64,000 bases of DNA from Luidia sarsii. Its lineage: Eukaryota; Echinodermata; Asteroidea; Paxillosida; Luidiidae. The notes under the pieces are model-generated. The model made no database searches, was not told the origin of the DNA, and worked only from the letters and a program-made list of their open reading frames with translations. The translations under genes and the position numbers were made by a program. The DNA lies in NCBI GenBank assembly GCA_949987565.1, contig OX465103.1, positions 15,509,280 to 15,573,279 of the forward strand. Direction: 5' to 3'. Shown here piece by piece: positions 18,840-29,879 of the stretch (the stretch's first letter is position 1; each line of letters begins with the position of its first letter).

Positions 18840-19042
18840 CTTGACTGAGTAGGCCAGTGAGATGGTGACAGCCAGGGGGAGGCCTTCGGGCACGGCCACC
18901 ACCAGCACCGTCACGCCGATGATGAAGAAGTAGATGAAGTCCTGCAGATGTCCCGACTCCCAGCCCTTCTTCTCGATGCCGTACGTCTGGATGCAGAAGG
19001 TGATGATCAGCACCAGAGTCGTCAGCACGGCGATGGTGCAAC
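18840..19042 (-). CDS. PMCA exon: transmembrane segments 3-4 with PEGLP
   Basis: Most 5' exon recognised. It spans 203 bases, starting in phase 1 (first two bases GT complete a codon, probably Gly) and ending in phase 0. The acceptor is GTGAAG before 19042 and the donor is AAG|GTGAGC. After the split codon it encodes 67 residues. A hydrophobic stretch at residues 3-16 matches segment 3. A short extracellular loop (about 17-35) follows. Segment 4 comes next, with PEGLP at 51-55; in P-type pumps the Glu of this motif is a calcium ligand. The end, LAYSVK, joins directly to [13 protein letters not shown] of the next exon, as in known PMCAs. In vertebrates the long, alternatively spliced loop (splice site A and the phospholipid-sensitive region) lies just upstream; it is not visible here. 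An assembly gap begins 83 bases upstream. Confidence 0.95.
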
Positions 19043-19124
19043 CTTCACAGGCAGAGGCAAAACCACAGAGGTCAGTTAATTTTTATTTTTTATTTTTTTT
19101 GGGGGGGGGGCGTCTGATGGAGAA

Positions 19125-19324
19125 NNNNNNNNNNNNNNNNNNNNNNNNNNNNNNNNNNNNNNNNNNNNNNNNNNNNNNNNNNNNNNNNNNNNNNNNNNNN
19201 NNNNNNNNNNNNNNNNNNNNNNNNNNNNNNNNNNNNNNNNNNNNNNNNNNNNNNNNNNNNNNNNNNNNNNNNNNNNNNNNNNNNNNNNNNNNNNNNNNNN
19301 NNNNNNNNNNNNNNNNNNNNNNNN
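19125..19324. other. Assembly gap of 200 N
   Basis: Exactly 200 undetermined bases, the same length as the second gap, which suggests a placeholder of unknown true size. It lies 83 bases upstream of the first recognised PMCA exon and is flanked by a G run (19101-19110) and another at 19370-19383. Confidence 0.98.
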
Positions 19325-19676
19325 ACCGATTGATGTTTCAAATTTAGAAACCAATTTACCAACCAGGCCTGGGGGGGGGGGGGAGAGAAGCAACATTCTG
19401 CCAACAAGGAACGACCCAAGAAGCACAATTCCCAGACCCCCCATCAAATTGAAACTGCCTCAGATGGCAATATAACATCCCCCCGCAACAAAGAAGAGGA
19501 AGAAAAGACCCTTCTGGTCAAACAGGAAACAAATACAAATGGGACGGCGCTGTCTGGGAGGTCTACAGCAACTGGCTGCCCTGTTACAAGACTAGGGCAA
19601 GTCCAGGCCATGACAGCGACATGAGATTTGACTTTTTCTCAAAGAAGGTGTTCACTCATTCCATTCTGGATGTGAA

Positions 19677-20415
19677 GGAGGAGGGGAGGGGAGGGGAGGG
19701 CAGGGGAGGGCAGGGGAGGGCAGGGGAGGGCAGGGGAGGGGAGGGGAGGGGAGGGCAGGGCAGGGCAGGGCAGGGCAGGGCAGGGGAGGGAGGGGAGGGG
19801 AGGGTGAGGGGAGGGGAGGGGAGGGGAGGGGGAGGAGGGGAGGGGAGGGGAGGGGAGGGGAGGGGAGGGGAGGGGAGGGGAGGGGAGGGAGGGCAGGGGA
19901 GGGCAGGGCAGGGCAGGGCAGGGCAGGGGAGGGGAGGGCAGGGGAGGGCAGGGGAGGGCAGGGCAGGGCAGGGCAGGGCAGGGCAGGGCAGGGCAGGGCA
20001 GGGCAGGGCAGGGCAGGGCAGGGCAGGGCAGGGCAGGGCAGGGCAGGGCAGGGCAGGGCAGGGCAGGGCAGGGCAGGGCAGGGCAGGGCAGGGCAGGGCA
20101 GGGCAGGGCAGGGCAGGGCAGGGCAGGGCAGGGCAGGGCAGGGCAGGGCAGGGCAGGGCAGGGCAGGGCAGGGCAGGGCAGGGCAGGGCAGGGCAGGGCA
20201 GGGCAGGGGAGGGGAGGGGAGGGGAGGGGAGGGGGGAGGGGAGGGGAGGGGAGGGCAGGGCAGGGCAGGGGAGGGCAGGGCAGGGCAGGGGAGGGGAGGG
20301 GAGGGCAGGGCAGGGCAGGGGAGGGGAGGGGAGGGGAGGGCAGGGCAGGGCAGGGCAGGGGAGGGGAGGGGAGGGGAGGGCAGGGGAGGGCAGGGCAGGG
20401 AAAGGGAAGGGAGGG
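19677..20415. repeat. GGGCA/GGGGA pentanucleotide array
   Basis: A 5-base repeat with two unit types, GGGGA clusters at the edges and a pure GGGCA block at about 19950-20205. Because five is not a multiple of three, frames of about 280-310 codons on both strands are cyclic repeat translations. The G-run density on the plus strand favours G-quadruplex formation. Confidence 0.97.
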
Positions 20416-22400
20416 TTAGCGGAGGCCTTTTTGGAATTCAAAACCTTTTGCGGCTGAAGCTCAGGCTTCATTCCAGTCATCCTAAAAACAACCAAATTCA
20501 ATTCTCTCTGCTGCTCAAAACTCCCACAACATATCAGAAAAGCCGACAAATGTACAGCGTAGAGGGGAAATAATGGGAGCCAAAAAGCTTGCATTCTGAC
20601 GATGGACCTCCTTCAAAGGCAGAATTTGGCTTTGAGAAAAGGTCCTGCTCGGATCAGGCACTGTACACGGGATTGGCAGCTTTCTGGGCATTAAAAGTCA
20701 TTATTATATTTCATTATCTAAGACTTTAAATTGTGGTTGCAAGGTGTGGACAAATAATGAGTGGTGCACAGTGGTCTATTAAACACCATTGATGGGTCAT
20801 CAATCATAATCTGGGTCATGAGACATTAATCGTAAGGCTTTGTGAAATCTACCCCTACAGTGAATTTACGACCACTTATAGGAGGAGACAACAGTGCAGT
20901 GAGACAGGCTTCACGGCCGACAGCGTTCCAGCCAAATTCTACCCCCGGCTGAGTCCCCCCCCCCACGCTTGGTCAGGAAATTGCGCAGCATGCAGCCGCC
21001 GTGTGCACAAATGTGCACAATCTGTCTGCACGCATCCAAAACCATTGGGCCTCTGGCACGGCCACATTCATGCGGGGCAAAAAAAAAAAAACGGCCAAAG
21101 ATTCGCTGGAAAAGTTTCAAGCAATACCGCGCCCACAGTCTCTGCGAGTCCTGGGTGTGGCAAGCGATAATCCGCTCAGTGCCGGTAAAGGAGCTTGGCG
21201 GATTGCGGACGCGCTAGACCGATGCTCCCTAGGGCAACAAACTGGACAGGGAACCAGTCTAAAGCACAGAAATACCTGCATGTGAAGTCAGCAAATAAAA
21301 AAACATTAATAAAAAAAAAAAACACCTTGGCATATGCCATATCGCTTGCATCATGCCGAGGTGATTTTGCTTTGTTTGTTTTTCTTGCGTGATTTTAACG
21401 CCTAGTGTAGTAGGGTGGCCAGTTTTGTGACCCAAATCACCGAGGAAGCACATACTGTAAATGTACATGTAGAGTCGCAAGATGGGTCGCATCATCTCAT
21501 AGTTCAATTTGAGGGGGGGGGGGGACACCTGATTCTGACTTCAAGAAAGGTTTGTCCTATGATCTAAACATCCAGCCCTCAAAATTGTTTACATCCACAC
21601 ACCAGTTCCGTGAGAAGTCAGGGTTCGGGTCAGATAAATCGTACTATGGCCGCATTTATGTCGAGTGTAGTCAAATTACCGGTACGCCTGGGAACACACA
21701 ATCTACAGTAGGCTCCTGTTGCTTGTGATAGTCTTTTTTTCTTCAAGGGTCATCGCAAATTGAGTACAGGCAAGCTCTGTGATGGACAGTTTAATGGTTA
21801 GGGATTTTTTTTTTTTTTTACACTTGATGGAGAAAGAATTGCCGGCCACTGATTACAGCAGTCACCAGGCGTGTGCACGTACATTGCCTGTACGCGGGCA
21901 AGTGGAACGGCCGGTAATTGGCACACAAAGCTCCCCCCCCCCCTGCCCGATCCTCCCCTTCCCTCATTACCTTTCCTCCCCTCCCCCTGGGGGCTCCCCT
22001 ACCCCCGACACTCCAAATTGGATCGGAGAAAAACCAACAAACACAAATCGTGCCAGATGCATCCGTGTATGTACACCTTCTTCTGCACCACGCACAAATT
22101 GAGATTATCAGACAATTTAAAAATCCTAAAAATAAAAATAAAACAACAATTAAGAAGACACACACAAAACTCCCCAAATTCCACGAAGCTAGATTCGTCA
22201 TTAATCAAAAGATACTCCCACGCCACTAATCAATTCTTGTTCTCCATTTTTTTTTTTTTTTTTTCAGCTCGAGTTCAGCAACATGCCAGTGCCAGTCTGA
22301 GGGAGGGCAAGTCATCATGTACCGACAAAAGCCGCCTGCCTAATTGGCACTGCCTCTGAATTTAATTAACTCGGCCATTATAATTAAGTTGACGAGGGGA
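20416..22400. other. No recognisable gene; minor repeats
   Basis: Contains an element A right-arm fragment (20600-20660: TTCAAAGGCAGAATTTGG ... AAAAGGTCCTGCTCGGATC) and an element B half (20786-20853, ending TAAGGCTTTGTGAAATC). Homopolymer runs occur at 21080, 21315, 21515 and 21810. No PMCA N-terminal motif was found on the minus strand. Confidence 0.55.
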
Positions 22401-24450
22401 ACGAGGGGGCAACGGCGAGAAAGCAACATCCCATAAATGCCCGTGCACGGCTACAGTGTACCGGTACATGTATGTACATGAGCATGCACAGTGGCATGTA
22501 CGTCATTGGCATTCTCGCAAAATGGATGATTCCTATTTGCGACATAAAAACGGCACACACAAAACAAAACCACTTCGAGATGGAAATCAGTATCGCTTCT
22601 TGTTGATTGATGACATCATAGACTACTACTAGTACTACTACTACTACATGTACTTGACGGATGCATCCGAGATTGAGTGCACAATGCCTTAATAATACGA
22701 AGAAGCAGAGCATTTGTTAAGCGCCGGTAAAGGTCAAAAACTTAGGAGGGCTCAATGTTGTGATCTTAGCAGGACCTCTTTCAGAGGCAGAAGGGAAAGG
22801 CCCTTTGGGAAAGGTCCTGCTACATGTACGTACAGTGTACATGTACCGGTACATACATGTACATGTACACATGTAGGATCAAAATGTCAGGCCCTCCAAA
22901 ATTTTGATTTGTGATTTTTTCTTTCACAACAGCTCAGTTGTAGCAAGACTTCTAAATGACACACCAAGAGATATTGCATGTACAGTATACATGTACTGTA
23001 TATGCTCCAGGGACATGCTCATTTATGTGTGAGGAATTTCTCTCCCCAAAATGCCAACCTTTACCATACCCAGCAATAGTGGATGACTTGTCAATTCACA
23101 TGTGTGCAAGTGGCATGCCAGATAGTTACATACAATGTACAGTATGTATCCTCTGTACAGATTTGATGGCAGCTACAGGTACAGTACATGTGTACAGTAC
23201 AGTACAGTATGATAATCACCGTGCACTTTGCTCCAAATAGGCAGGACAATGTCCTGACACATGAGGGCGCTCTACTGATTAGTGAGAAAAAGGGCACTAT
23301 CTCAAGCAGGAAGCAATCTCTTGCCGGACATGTTCATGTTCAATATGTGCAGTACCGTATAAACATGTACACCTGTACTGGTACATGTACATGTACATGT
23401 ACATCGTACATGTACATCTGTACTGCATCCGTGTGTGTACATGTCCTGTATACACGATGATTACTCTGTAATCATTGATTACACAAGTCCATGCAATGCA
23501 TATAGGCAGTTGTTCAGGTACCGGTACGTACATGTACATGTACATGTACATGTACATGTACATGTACATACCAGGTACATGTACATGTACAGTGTTGAGT
23601 GTTCATTTATACATGTTCATGTGTACAAACTGTACATGTCACGTATGCAAATACACATACTGTACATGAACACTGTACATGTACGTTTACACATGTCAAT
23701 GCAATGATCTGAACAGTGAACACTGAACAGGTACCGGCTTTTGTACCGGTATCCTGTATAGTGTACAGTACTGCATGAGATGTCATATTTACATGTACAA
23801 GTGTACATGTACATATACATGTACATGTACATTACAATGTACATGTCCTGTAAAGCTGTATGCACATGTACATGTACATGTACATGTACACTGTGCATAC
23901 ACATGTCTATACAATGCACAGGTACTGGGTACATGTATTTGGTACCGTACAGTACATGTACATGTACATGTAGTACATATTTGCATTGTACGGTACAGTA
24001 TACATGTACATGTATGTACCTGGTACATGTACATATGTACATGTACAATAGGTGTAAAAAGCAAATGTTCAGTACATACATGTACTGTACATGTACCGGT
24101 ACATGTACATGTATTGTACATACACATGTAAGATGATTCTACATGTATCGGTATGTACTGTACTGTACATGTACATGTAAATAGGCTACATGTGTACTGT
24201 ACATACATGTACATGTATACGGTACTGTACGGTACATGTACCGGTACCTTTGCACATGTCCATGCAATGCAGTATTTTGTACGTACCGGTACAAGTACAT
24301 GTACATGTACATGTACCAGGGGCCTACACAGTGAAGGCGTATTGTATACAGTACTTACACGTACATTGTGTGTTGTGTGTACAAACACTCAAAGTAAAAG
24401 TTGTTTTAATAAATGTGCAACATGTACATGTACTGTATTCCAATAGACTG
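22400..24450. repeat. Dense TGTACA/ACATGT palindromic repeat region
   Basis: Short arrays of TACATGTACATG, often with TACCGGTA and GTACAGTAC palindromes, separated by ordinary sequence; densest at 23340-24310. The longest uninterrupted run is at about 23525-23570. Any frame here reads as cyclic MYMYMY/CTCTCT/VHVHVH and is not coding. An element A copy at 22742-22897 is interrupted by one such array. Confidence 0.9.
22742..22897. mobile_element. Element A copy with TACATGTA array inside its arm
   Basis: The left arm is GAGGGCTCAATGTTGTGATC then TTAGCAGGACCTCTTTCAGAGG; the right arm is GGAAAGGTCCTGCTA, interrupted, then GGATCAAAATGTCAGGCCC. The uninterrupted form CCTGCTAGGATC is seen at 30389 and (CCTCCTAGGATC) at 61617. 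The insertion runs from 22822 to about 22875 and consists of TACATGTA-type words. Confidence 0.8.
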
Positions 24451-24667
24451 CCACACAACCCATTGCAATCTGACAACAGCAACGTCAGAGCATATAGTCT
24501 CTAGGTGACCTGGCACACCGGTGAAAGACACAATACACATCCGATCGATACTTTTACAATGAACAATGATTTCCTGGCTTTTCTGTTTTATTTATCCTGG
24601 TCACGTACAATGTGCATGTACATGCACATCACTCTGCAAAACGTCAGGGCTTGCATTTTCTTCTTAA

Positions 24668-24757
24668 TTGTCTGTCTGTCTCTCTCTGTCTGTCTCTCTC
24701 TCTCTGTCTGTCTCTCTCTTTCTCTCTCTCTGTCTCTCTCCGTCTCTCTCTCTCTGA
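24668..24757. repeat. CT/GTCT microsatellite
   Basis: TGTCTGTCTCTCTCTGTCTG type, about 90 bases. Overlapping short frames are repeat-derived. Confidence 0.9.
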
Positions 24758-25019
24758 GTGTGAACAAAGAGAAATCCAATGGGGAAATGGAAAGAGGACA
24801 GAGACATTGAACTGAGACTGCAGGATACAAACGCCATGCAGAAATAGACTACAGCATTCCTCAGCAAAGGTTGCCAATTTGCAACTTGAATTCAGAATAT
24901 TTTGTTTTTCAAATATGCATAGAATGAGGATACCGATTGATGGGAAAAGAAGGCCACGCAAAGAGGATTCATCTTCTTTTCCATAACAATGAAGGAGATG
25001 GACAAAGCAACAAGGTCAG

Positions 25020-25527
25020 AGGAGGAAGAGGGAAGGAGGGGAGCAGGAGGAGGAGGGGAGCAGAGGAGGAGCAGGAGGAGGAGGAGAAGGAGAAGGAGAA
25101 GGAGAAGGAGAAGGAGAAGGAGAAGGAGAAGGAGAAGGAGAAGGAGAAGGAGAAGGAGAAGGAGAAGGAGAAGGAGAAGGAGAAGGAGAAGGAGAAGGAG
25201 AAGGAGAAGGAGAAGGAGAAGGAGAAGGAGAAGGAGAAGGAGAAGGAGAAGGAGAAGGAGAAGGAGAAGGAGAAGGAGAAGGAGAAGGAGAAGGAGAAGG
25301 AGAAGGAGAAGGAGAAGGAGAAGGAGAAGGAGAAGGAGGAGAAGGAGAAGGAGAAGGAGAAGGAGAAGGAGAAGGAGAAGGAGAAGGAGAAGGAGAAGGA
25401 GAAGAAGGAGAAGGAGAAGGAGAAGGAGAAGGAGAAGGAGAAGGAGAAGGAGAAGGAGAAGGAGGAGAAGAAGAAGGAAAAGGGGGAGGAGAAGAAGGAG
25501 AATGAGAAGGAGAAGGAGAAGGAGACT
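25020..25527. repeat. GAGAAG hexanucleotide array
   Basis: Near-perfect (GGAGAA)n for about 450 bases with a few GGA/GAA slips; the left edge is GGA-rich. The plus frames of KEKEKE (199 codons) and RRRRRR (210 codons) are repeat translations. Confidence 0.97.
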
Positions 25528-25732
25528 TTTTTTTAATTTTTCAAAAGGAGAACTTTATTTCAATCTTTTGAAAATAACCGAAACAAAACAAACCAAAATA
25601 AACAATATTTACAAGACTTGAAAATAATCAACTAAATAAATGTATATAACAAAATTAAACAATAAACATAGGAGAGAAATCATATGTATAATAGCGAAAC
25701 ATATATGAGAGATGTTTTGTAATACAAAACAA

Positions 25733-26152
25733 AGAAGGAGAAGGAGAAGGAGAAGAAGAAGGAGAAGAAGCAGGAGAAGGAGAAGGAGAAGAAGGAGAAG
25801 ACGGAGAAGAAGGAGAAGAAGGAGAAGGAGAAGGAGAAGAAGGAGAAGAAGAAGAAGGAGAAGGAGAAGAAGAAGAAGGAGAAGGAGAAGAAGCAGAAGA
25901 AGGAGGAGGAGAAGGAGGAGGAGAAGGAGAAGAAGAAGGAGAGGGAGAAGGAGAGGGAGAAGAAGGAGGAGAAGGAGAAGAAGAAGGAGGAGGAGGAGAA
26001 GAAGGAGGAGAAGGAGGAGAAGGAGAAGGAAGAGAAGGAGAAGAAGAAGGAGGAGAAGGAGGAGAAGGAGAAGGAAGAGAAGGAGAAGAAGAAGAAGGAG
26101 AAGGAGAAGAAGAAGGAGAAGAAGGAGAAGAACAAGGAGAAGGAGAAGTAGA
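25733..26152. repeat. Second GAGAAG-type array, more diverged
   Basis: GGAGAAGGAGAAGAAG-type units with AAG slips. It is separated from the first array by about 200 bases of A/T-rich unique sequence (25528-25732), so the two may be one array split by an insertion or independent expansions. Confidence 0.95.
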
Positions 26153-26615
26153 ACTGATTAAAGATTACCAATTCAGCAGCAACACAAACAATGCCATTTG
26201 CCACTCAAGCAGGAAGGTGATGTATGCACATGTAGCAGCAAGGACTGTCTGTGTTTTCATACTACTGCACAGGGAGCTGAAAATTGTCAGTTGGGACAAA
26301 AAAAAAACCACACACCCTCCCCATCCAGGCAAGCCTGCTAGTCCTCTGTCAACTAAAAGAGGCCAGTGGACTGAAACTGCCTGCCTGCACCCCTCCCTCC
26401 CTCCCTCCCCTTCCTCCTTCCCTCCCCCCCCCCTTTTTGGCCGGCACATCCTCACACTTAGTGAATTACCATGCCAACTCTGAGGTGCCGGAATGAGTAT
26501 TGATTGCTGGGTGAATTAGAAGTTGCGTTGTGCACCCCGGCCCAGGCCAGACCTGTCAAATGTTTGTGGCCGAACGGACAGACAAACGATGGGTGGACCA
26601 GGTAAAGAAAGAAAA

Positions 26616-26659
<44 letters not shown>

Positions 26660-26760
26660 AATCGAATGTACATGTACTGTACATGTAGATATTCAGAGAG
26701 ACAGAGAGGGAAAGGGACAGAGGCAGAGAGAGAGAGAGAGACCAAGAGGCTGAGGGAGAG
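26616..26760. repeat. GA run and degenerate AGAGAC sequence
   Basis: A pure GA run at 26617-26649, a G run, a TACATGTACTGTACATGTA word, then GAGACAGAGAGGGA sequence leading into the 26-bp array. Confidence 0.9.
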
Positions 26761-26849
26761 GCAAATGCAGGGATTCATACAGAGACAGAGAAAGAAACAC
26801 TCAAACAGTTCTTAGAAACAGCAGCATCTGCAGAGGCACATGTAGAGAC

Positions 26850-27612
26850 ACAGAGAGGCTGAGACAGAATCAGAGACAGAGAGGCAGAGACAGAATCAGA
26901 GACAGATAGGCAGAGACAGATTCAGAGACAGAGAGGCAGAGACAGAATCAGAGACAGAGAGGCAGAGACAGAATCAGAGACAGAGAGGCAGAGGCAGAAT
27001 CAGAGACAGAGAGGCAGAGGCAGAATCAGAGACAGAGAGGCAGAGACAGAATCAGAGACAGAGAGGCAGAGACAGATAGGCAGAGGCAGATTCAGAGACA
27101 GAGAGGCAGAGACAGATTCAGAGACAGAGAGGCAGAGACAGATTCAGAGACAGAGAGGCAGAGACAGAATCAGAGACAGAGAGGCAGAGGCAGAATCAGA
27201 GACAGAGAGGCAGAGACAGATTCAGAGACAGAGAGGCAGAGGCAGAATCAGAGACAGAGAGGCAGAGGCAGAATCAGAGACAGAGAGGCAGAGGCAGAAT
27301 CAGAGACAGAGAGGCAGAGACAGAATCAGAGACAGAGAGGCAGAGACAGAATCAGAGACAGAGAGGCAGAGGCAGAATCAGAGACAGAGAGGCAGAGACA
27401 GAATCAGAGACAGAGAGGCAGAGGCAGAATCAGAGACAGAGAGGCAGAGACAGAATCAGAGACAGAGAGGCAGAGACAGAATCAGAGACAGAGAGGCAGA
27501 GACAGAATCAGAGACAGAGAGGCAGAGGCAGAATCAGAGACAGAGAGGCAGAGGCAGAATCAGAGACAGAGAGGCAGAAACAGAATTAGAGACAGAGAGG
27601 CAGAGATACATG
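26850..27612. repeat. 26-bp tandem repeat, about 29 copies
   Basis: The unit is CAGAGACAGAATCAGAG plus ACAGAGAGG. Copies differ mainly at CAGAGACAG versus CAGAGGCAG and GAATCAG versus GATTCAG, and these variants are interspersed rather than grouped. The neighbouring frame 27630-27998 starts inside the array edge. Confidence 0.97.
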
Positions 27613-29378
27613 TAGAGACAAAGGGAGAGATGCATGCAGAGGCAGAGGCAGAGGCAAAAAAGGACTCGCTATCAGTGAAACTCAAGAATCAGGACTGGTC
27701 GTGCCGATGGCTTCTCACAGCGCGCAACACCAGCCGACACCTCAACAACAAGAAAAAGCTGCAGCAGCTAGCGCGTAGCAGGCGCATACTGCTGGCAATG
27801 CGACACGACACTCCCTCTTCGAGCGCAAAGTACCCGGGCAACTCAATCCTGCCAGCCCCCGACCACATGAATCATCCCGCCATCTCTTGCGACGAACGAC
27901 AGATTAAATCGTCCATCAATCACACACCATTCATTTCGTCCAGCAGCCAGCGAGCGAGCGAGCGAGCACTCCGACCGCGTGTCTGCGTCTGTAAATAGCT
28001 GTTTGATTGTTATGCTTTTCTCGTGTGTGCGTGGGGATGGGGAGGGAGCACGGGTAGTGATTACGTTAGCTCTGGACAGAATTTATTTGATCGGGAAGGC
28101 TGAGAATCGCTTTATGTGAGGAATACATTCACAGGCAGCAACAATTTTCTTGACACCCGTTTGAAAAGTTTGCAGGCCATTTTGTTTGCATAGTTTCTTT
28201 TCCCCGTCTTTTATTTTCGTTCTAAAAACAAACAAAAAACAACAACAACAACACCTCCTTTCCAGGCACTGCACCTACGGTACAGTGTAATCAAATTCAT
28301 TCACATTTCGTCCCTGGTGCATTTTTGTTTCTTCAAATGCCAAAGAACTCTTGAATTTCTATTGCAACAACACCTTTGCTTAAAAAAAACGATTCACAGA
28401 TTTGATAACTGTTGAGAAAACTGGCGAGGATCTTTTTTTTTTTTTTTTTTTTACTAATGTGGTCTTTCCTTCCACAGGGAAATGAAGAATTGCAGCAAAA
28501 AAGAAGGCGATTCAGAAAATGTCACTAACAGTTGCTGAATAAAATGAGCTGAAACATACATTAATTACAAACCTGGTAAAATTAGAGAGCTGGAGGTTTC
28601 AAACCTAGCAGGACCTCTCACAAAGGCGATATTTCTGTCCCTGAATGACTAAATGCTCTACTTGGCTTTTCTCCTTTTTCTTCTTCTTTAAGGTCTGGTG
28701 GAATTGTAAAAACGTTCCCTCACTCAATGGGCCATTAGCACCGAGCTCATATATGCTTAAATGCACACTCATGCAGGGCATTGCGTCTGTCAAAATAACT
28801 CTCTGTCAGAGCTACTGCCCCCCCCCAAAAAAAAAAACAACCTGGAAAAAAAAAATGGTGCGACGCCAGATTCTCGCGTCCCCCACTCTCCTTTAAAAAG
28901 GTTCCTCCCGTCCCCCAAACCAGTCTTCTGAGTCACATCAAACACACCTAGAGGGATTGGGTGACTGCGCGGCCCATCTGGGGATTGGTGAGTACACAAC
29001 CACTGGGCAACCAACTGAAGAAGAAGAAAAAAATAGGGGAGGGAGGTGGGACACCAGGCCAGAGGTACAATTGGGCGACTCGGCGACTGACCGAGAAACC
29101 TTTTTTCTCCCTCTACTCCTCCCTCCTCCCTCTTTGCTTCTCGCACAGCGTCAGGGACAGCCTTGCACAGAGGTATCATGTAGAAGCAAGGGTCCGGGGC
29201 CAGACACGCAAGGTACATCCAAAGTAATCTGAGCATGTGGGCAGATGCCGGAGGGAGGGTGCGGGGTGGGGGGGGGGGGTCTAGCCGGCCGAGCAAACAG
29301 CTCAACCTCTCTTGCCATGACTTTTTTGGTATATAAATTTTTACGAATAAGATTTCGCCCATCTTTTCACTGCCCATA
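27613..29378. other. No recognisable gene
   Basis: Mixed sequence. The plus frame 27630-27998 (122 codons) has no repeats in its second half, but also no domain I recognise. An element A fragment is at 28525-28635 (CAGTTGCTGAATAAAATGA ... TAGCAGGACCTCTCACAAAGG). Homopolymers lie at 28433-28452 and 28820-28850. Confidence 0.5.
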
Positions 29379-29879
29379 AGCCGCGTTTCCACTGGACTAG
29401 AATTTAACCGAGACAATGATAAATTTCTAAAAATCAAATTTGACCGTCGTTCCCACTTGGACTTTTGAGTCGGTCAAATTTAACCGAGACGATGGTTAAA
29501 GTAACCAAGCTGGCAATATAACGGCTCATGAAGGTCAAGTGTCAGCCGGATACACAATGTATGTGTGTACATTTAGCGCGCGATACGAAGCAGACGCTGT
29601 GCACAGTGCATGTACATGTTACATCTTAGGCCGGATGTGGTTTTTTACCGAGTCGCATTTAACCGAGTGGTGCGTTTCCACTGGACAAATTGGCTTGGTT
29701 AAACTTACCTGGTCACTTTTACTGGGCAGAGGTTGCTCGGTAAAAGTAACCATTGGACTCGGTTAAAGTAACCGAGAGAAATTTGACTGGGCCGTTTCCA
29801 CTGGACTTATTTTGGTCAAAGTAACCATCGTCTCGGTTACTTTAACCAAAATACATGTAAGTCCAGTGTAAACGCGGCT
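29379..29879. mobile_element. Inverted-repeat element with AGCCGCGTTT ends
   Basis: The left end AGCCGCGTTTCCACTGGAC is mirrored at the right end by GTCCAGTGTAAACGCGGCT (one mismatch over 19 bases). The interior repeats TTTAACCGAGAC and GGTTAAAGTAACC several times on both strands, for example AACCGAGACGATGGTTAAAG near 29481 and its complement near 29822. About 501 bases, no coding frame. Flanks are ATA on the left and ATT on the right, so the target duplication is unclear. Confidence 0.8.

Larger units (their letters stand above)
4497..19042 (-). other. Partial PMCA-type calcium ATPase gene, ten exons
   Basis: Gene-level entry for the ten minus-strand coding exons listed separately. Joined in order (19042 down to 4497) they encode about 733 residues in one frame. 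The order of motifs is that of plasma membrane calcium pumps: [40 protein letters not shown]. Family members expel cytosolic Ca2+ using ATP and are autoinhibited by a calmodulin-binding C-terminal tail. Intron lengths in transcript order are 3417, 1829, 1029, 407, 859, 1474, 1603, 716 and 1011 bases; most contain long simple repeats or small transposons. The family's usual length is about 1100-1250 residues, so the N-terminal third and the tail are missing from view. The absence of stops or frameshifts suggests a working gene rather than a pseudogene. The vertebrate paralogue (ATP2B1-4) cannot be assigned, so no symbol is given. Confidence 0.97.

Noticed and set aside
19621..20594. Frames of 278 and 312 codons (GRAGQGR, LPCPA)
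   Set aside because: Pentanucleotide array read cyclically; no unique coding sequence.
22400..24450. Many 60-200 codon frames rich in Met, Tyr, Cys, Thr, Val, His
   Set aside because: Cyclic translations of TGTACA palindromes on both strands.
24937..25621. Lys-Glu and poly-Arg frames
   Set aside because: Products of the GAGAAG array; poly-Arg of this length is not plausible as a gene here.
27630..27998. 122-codon plus frame
   Set aside because: Begins in the edge of the 26-bp array; the rest has no recognised domain or splice evidence.
28790..29437. 215-codon minus frame
   Set aside because: Looked at for PMCA or other domain homology; none found, and it crosses homopolymer runs.
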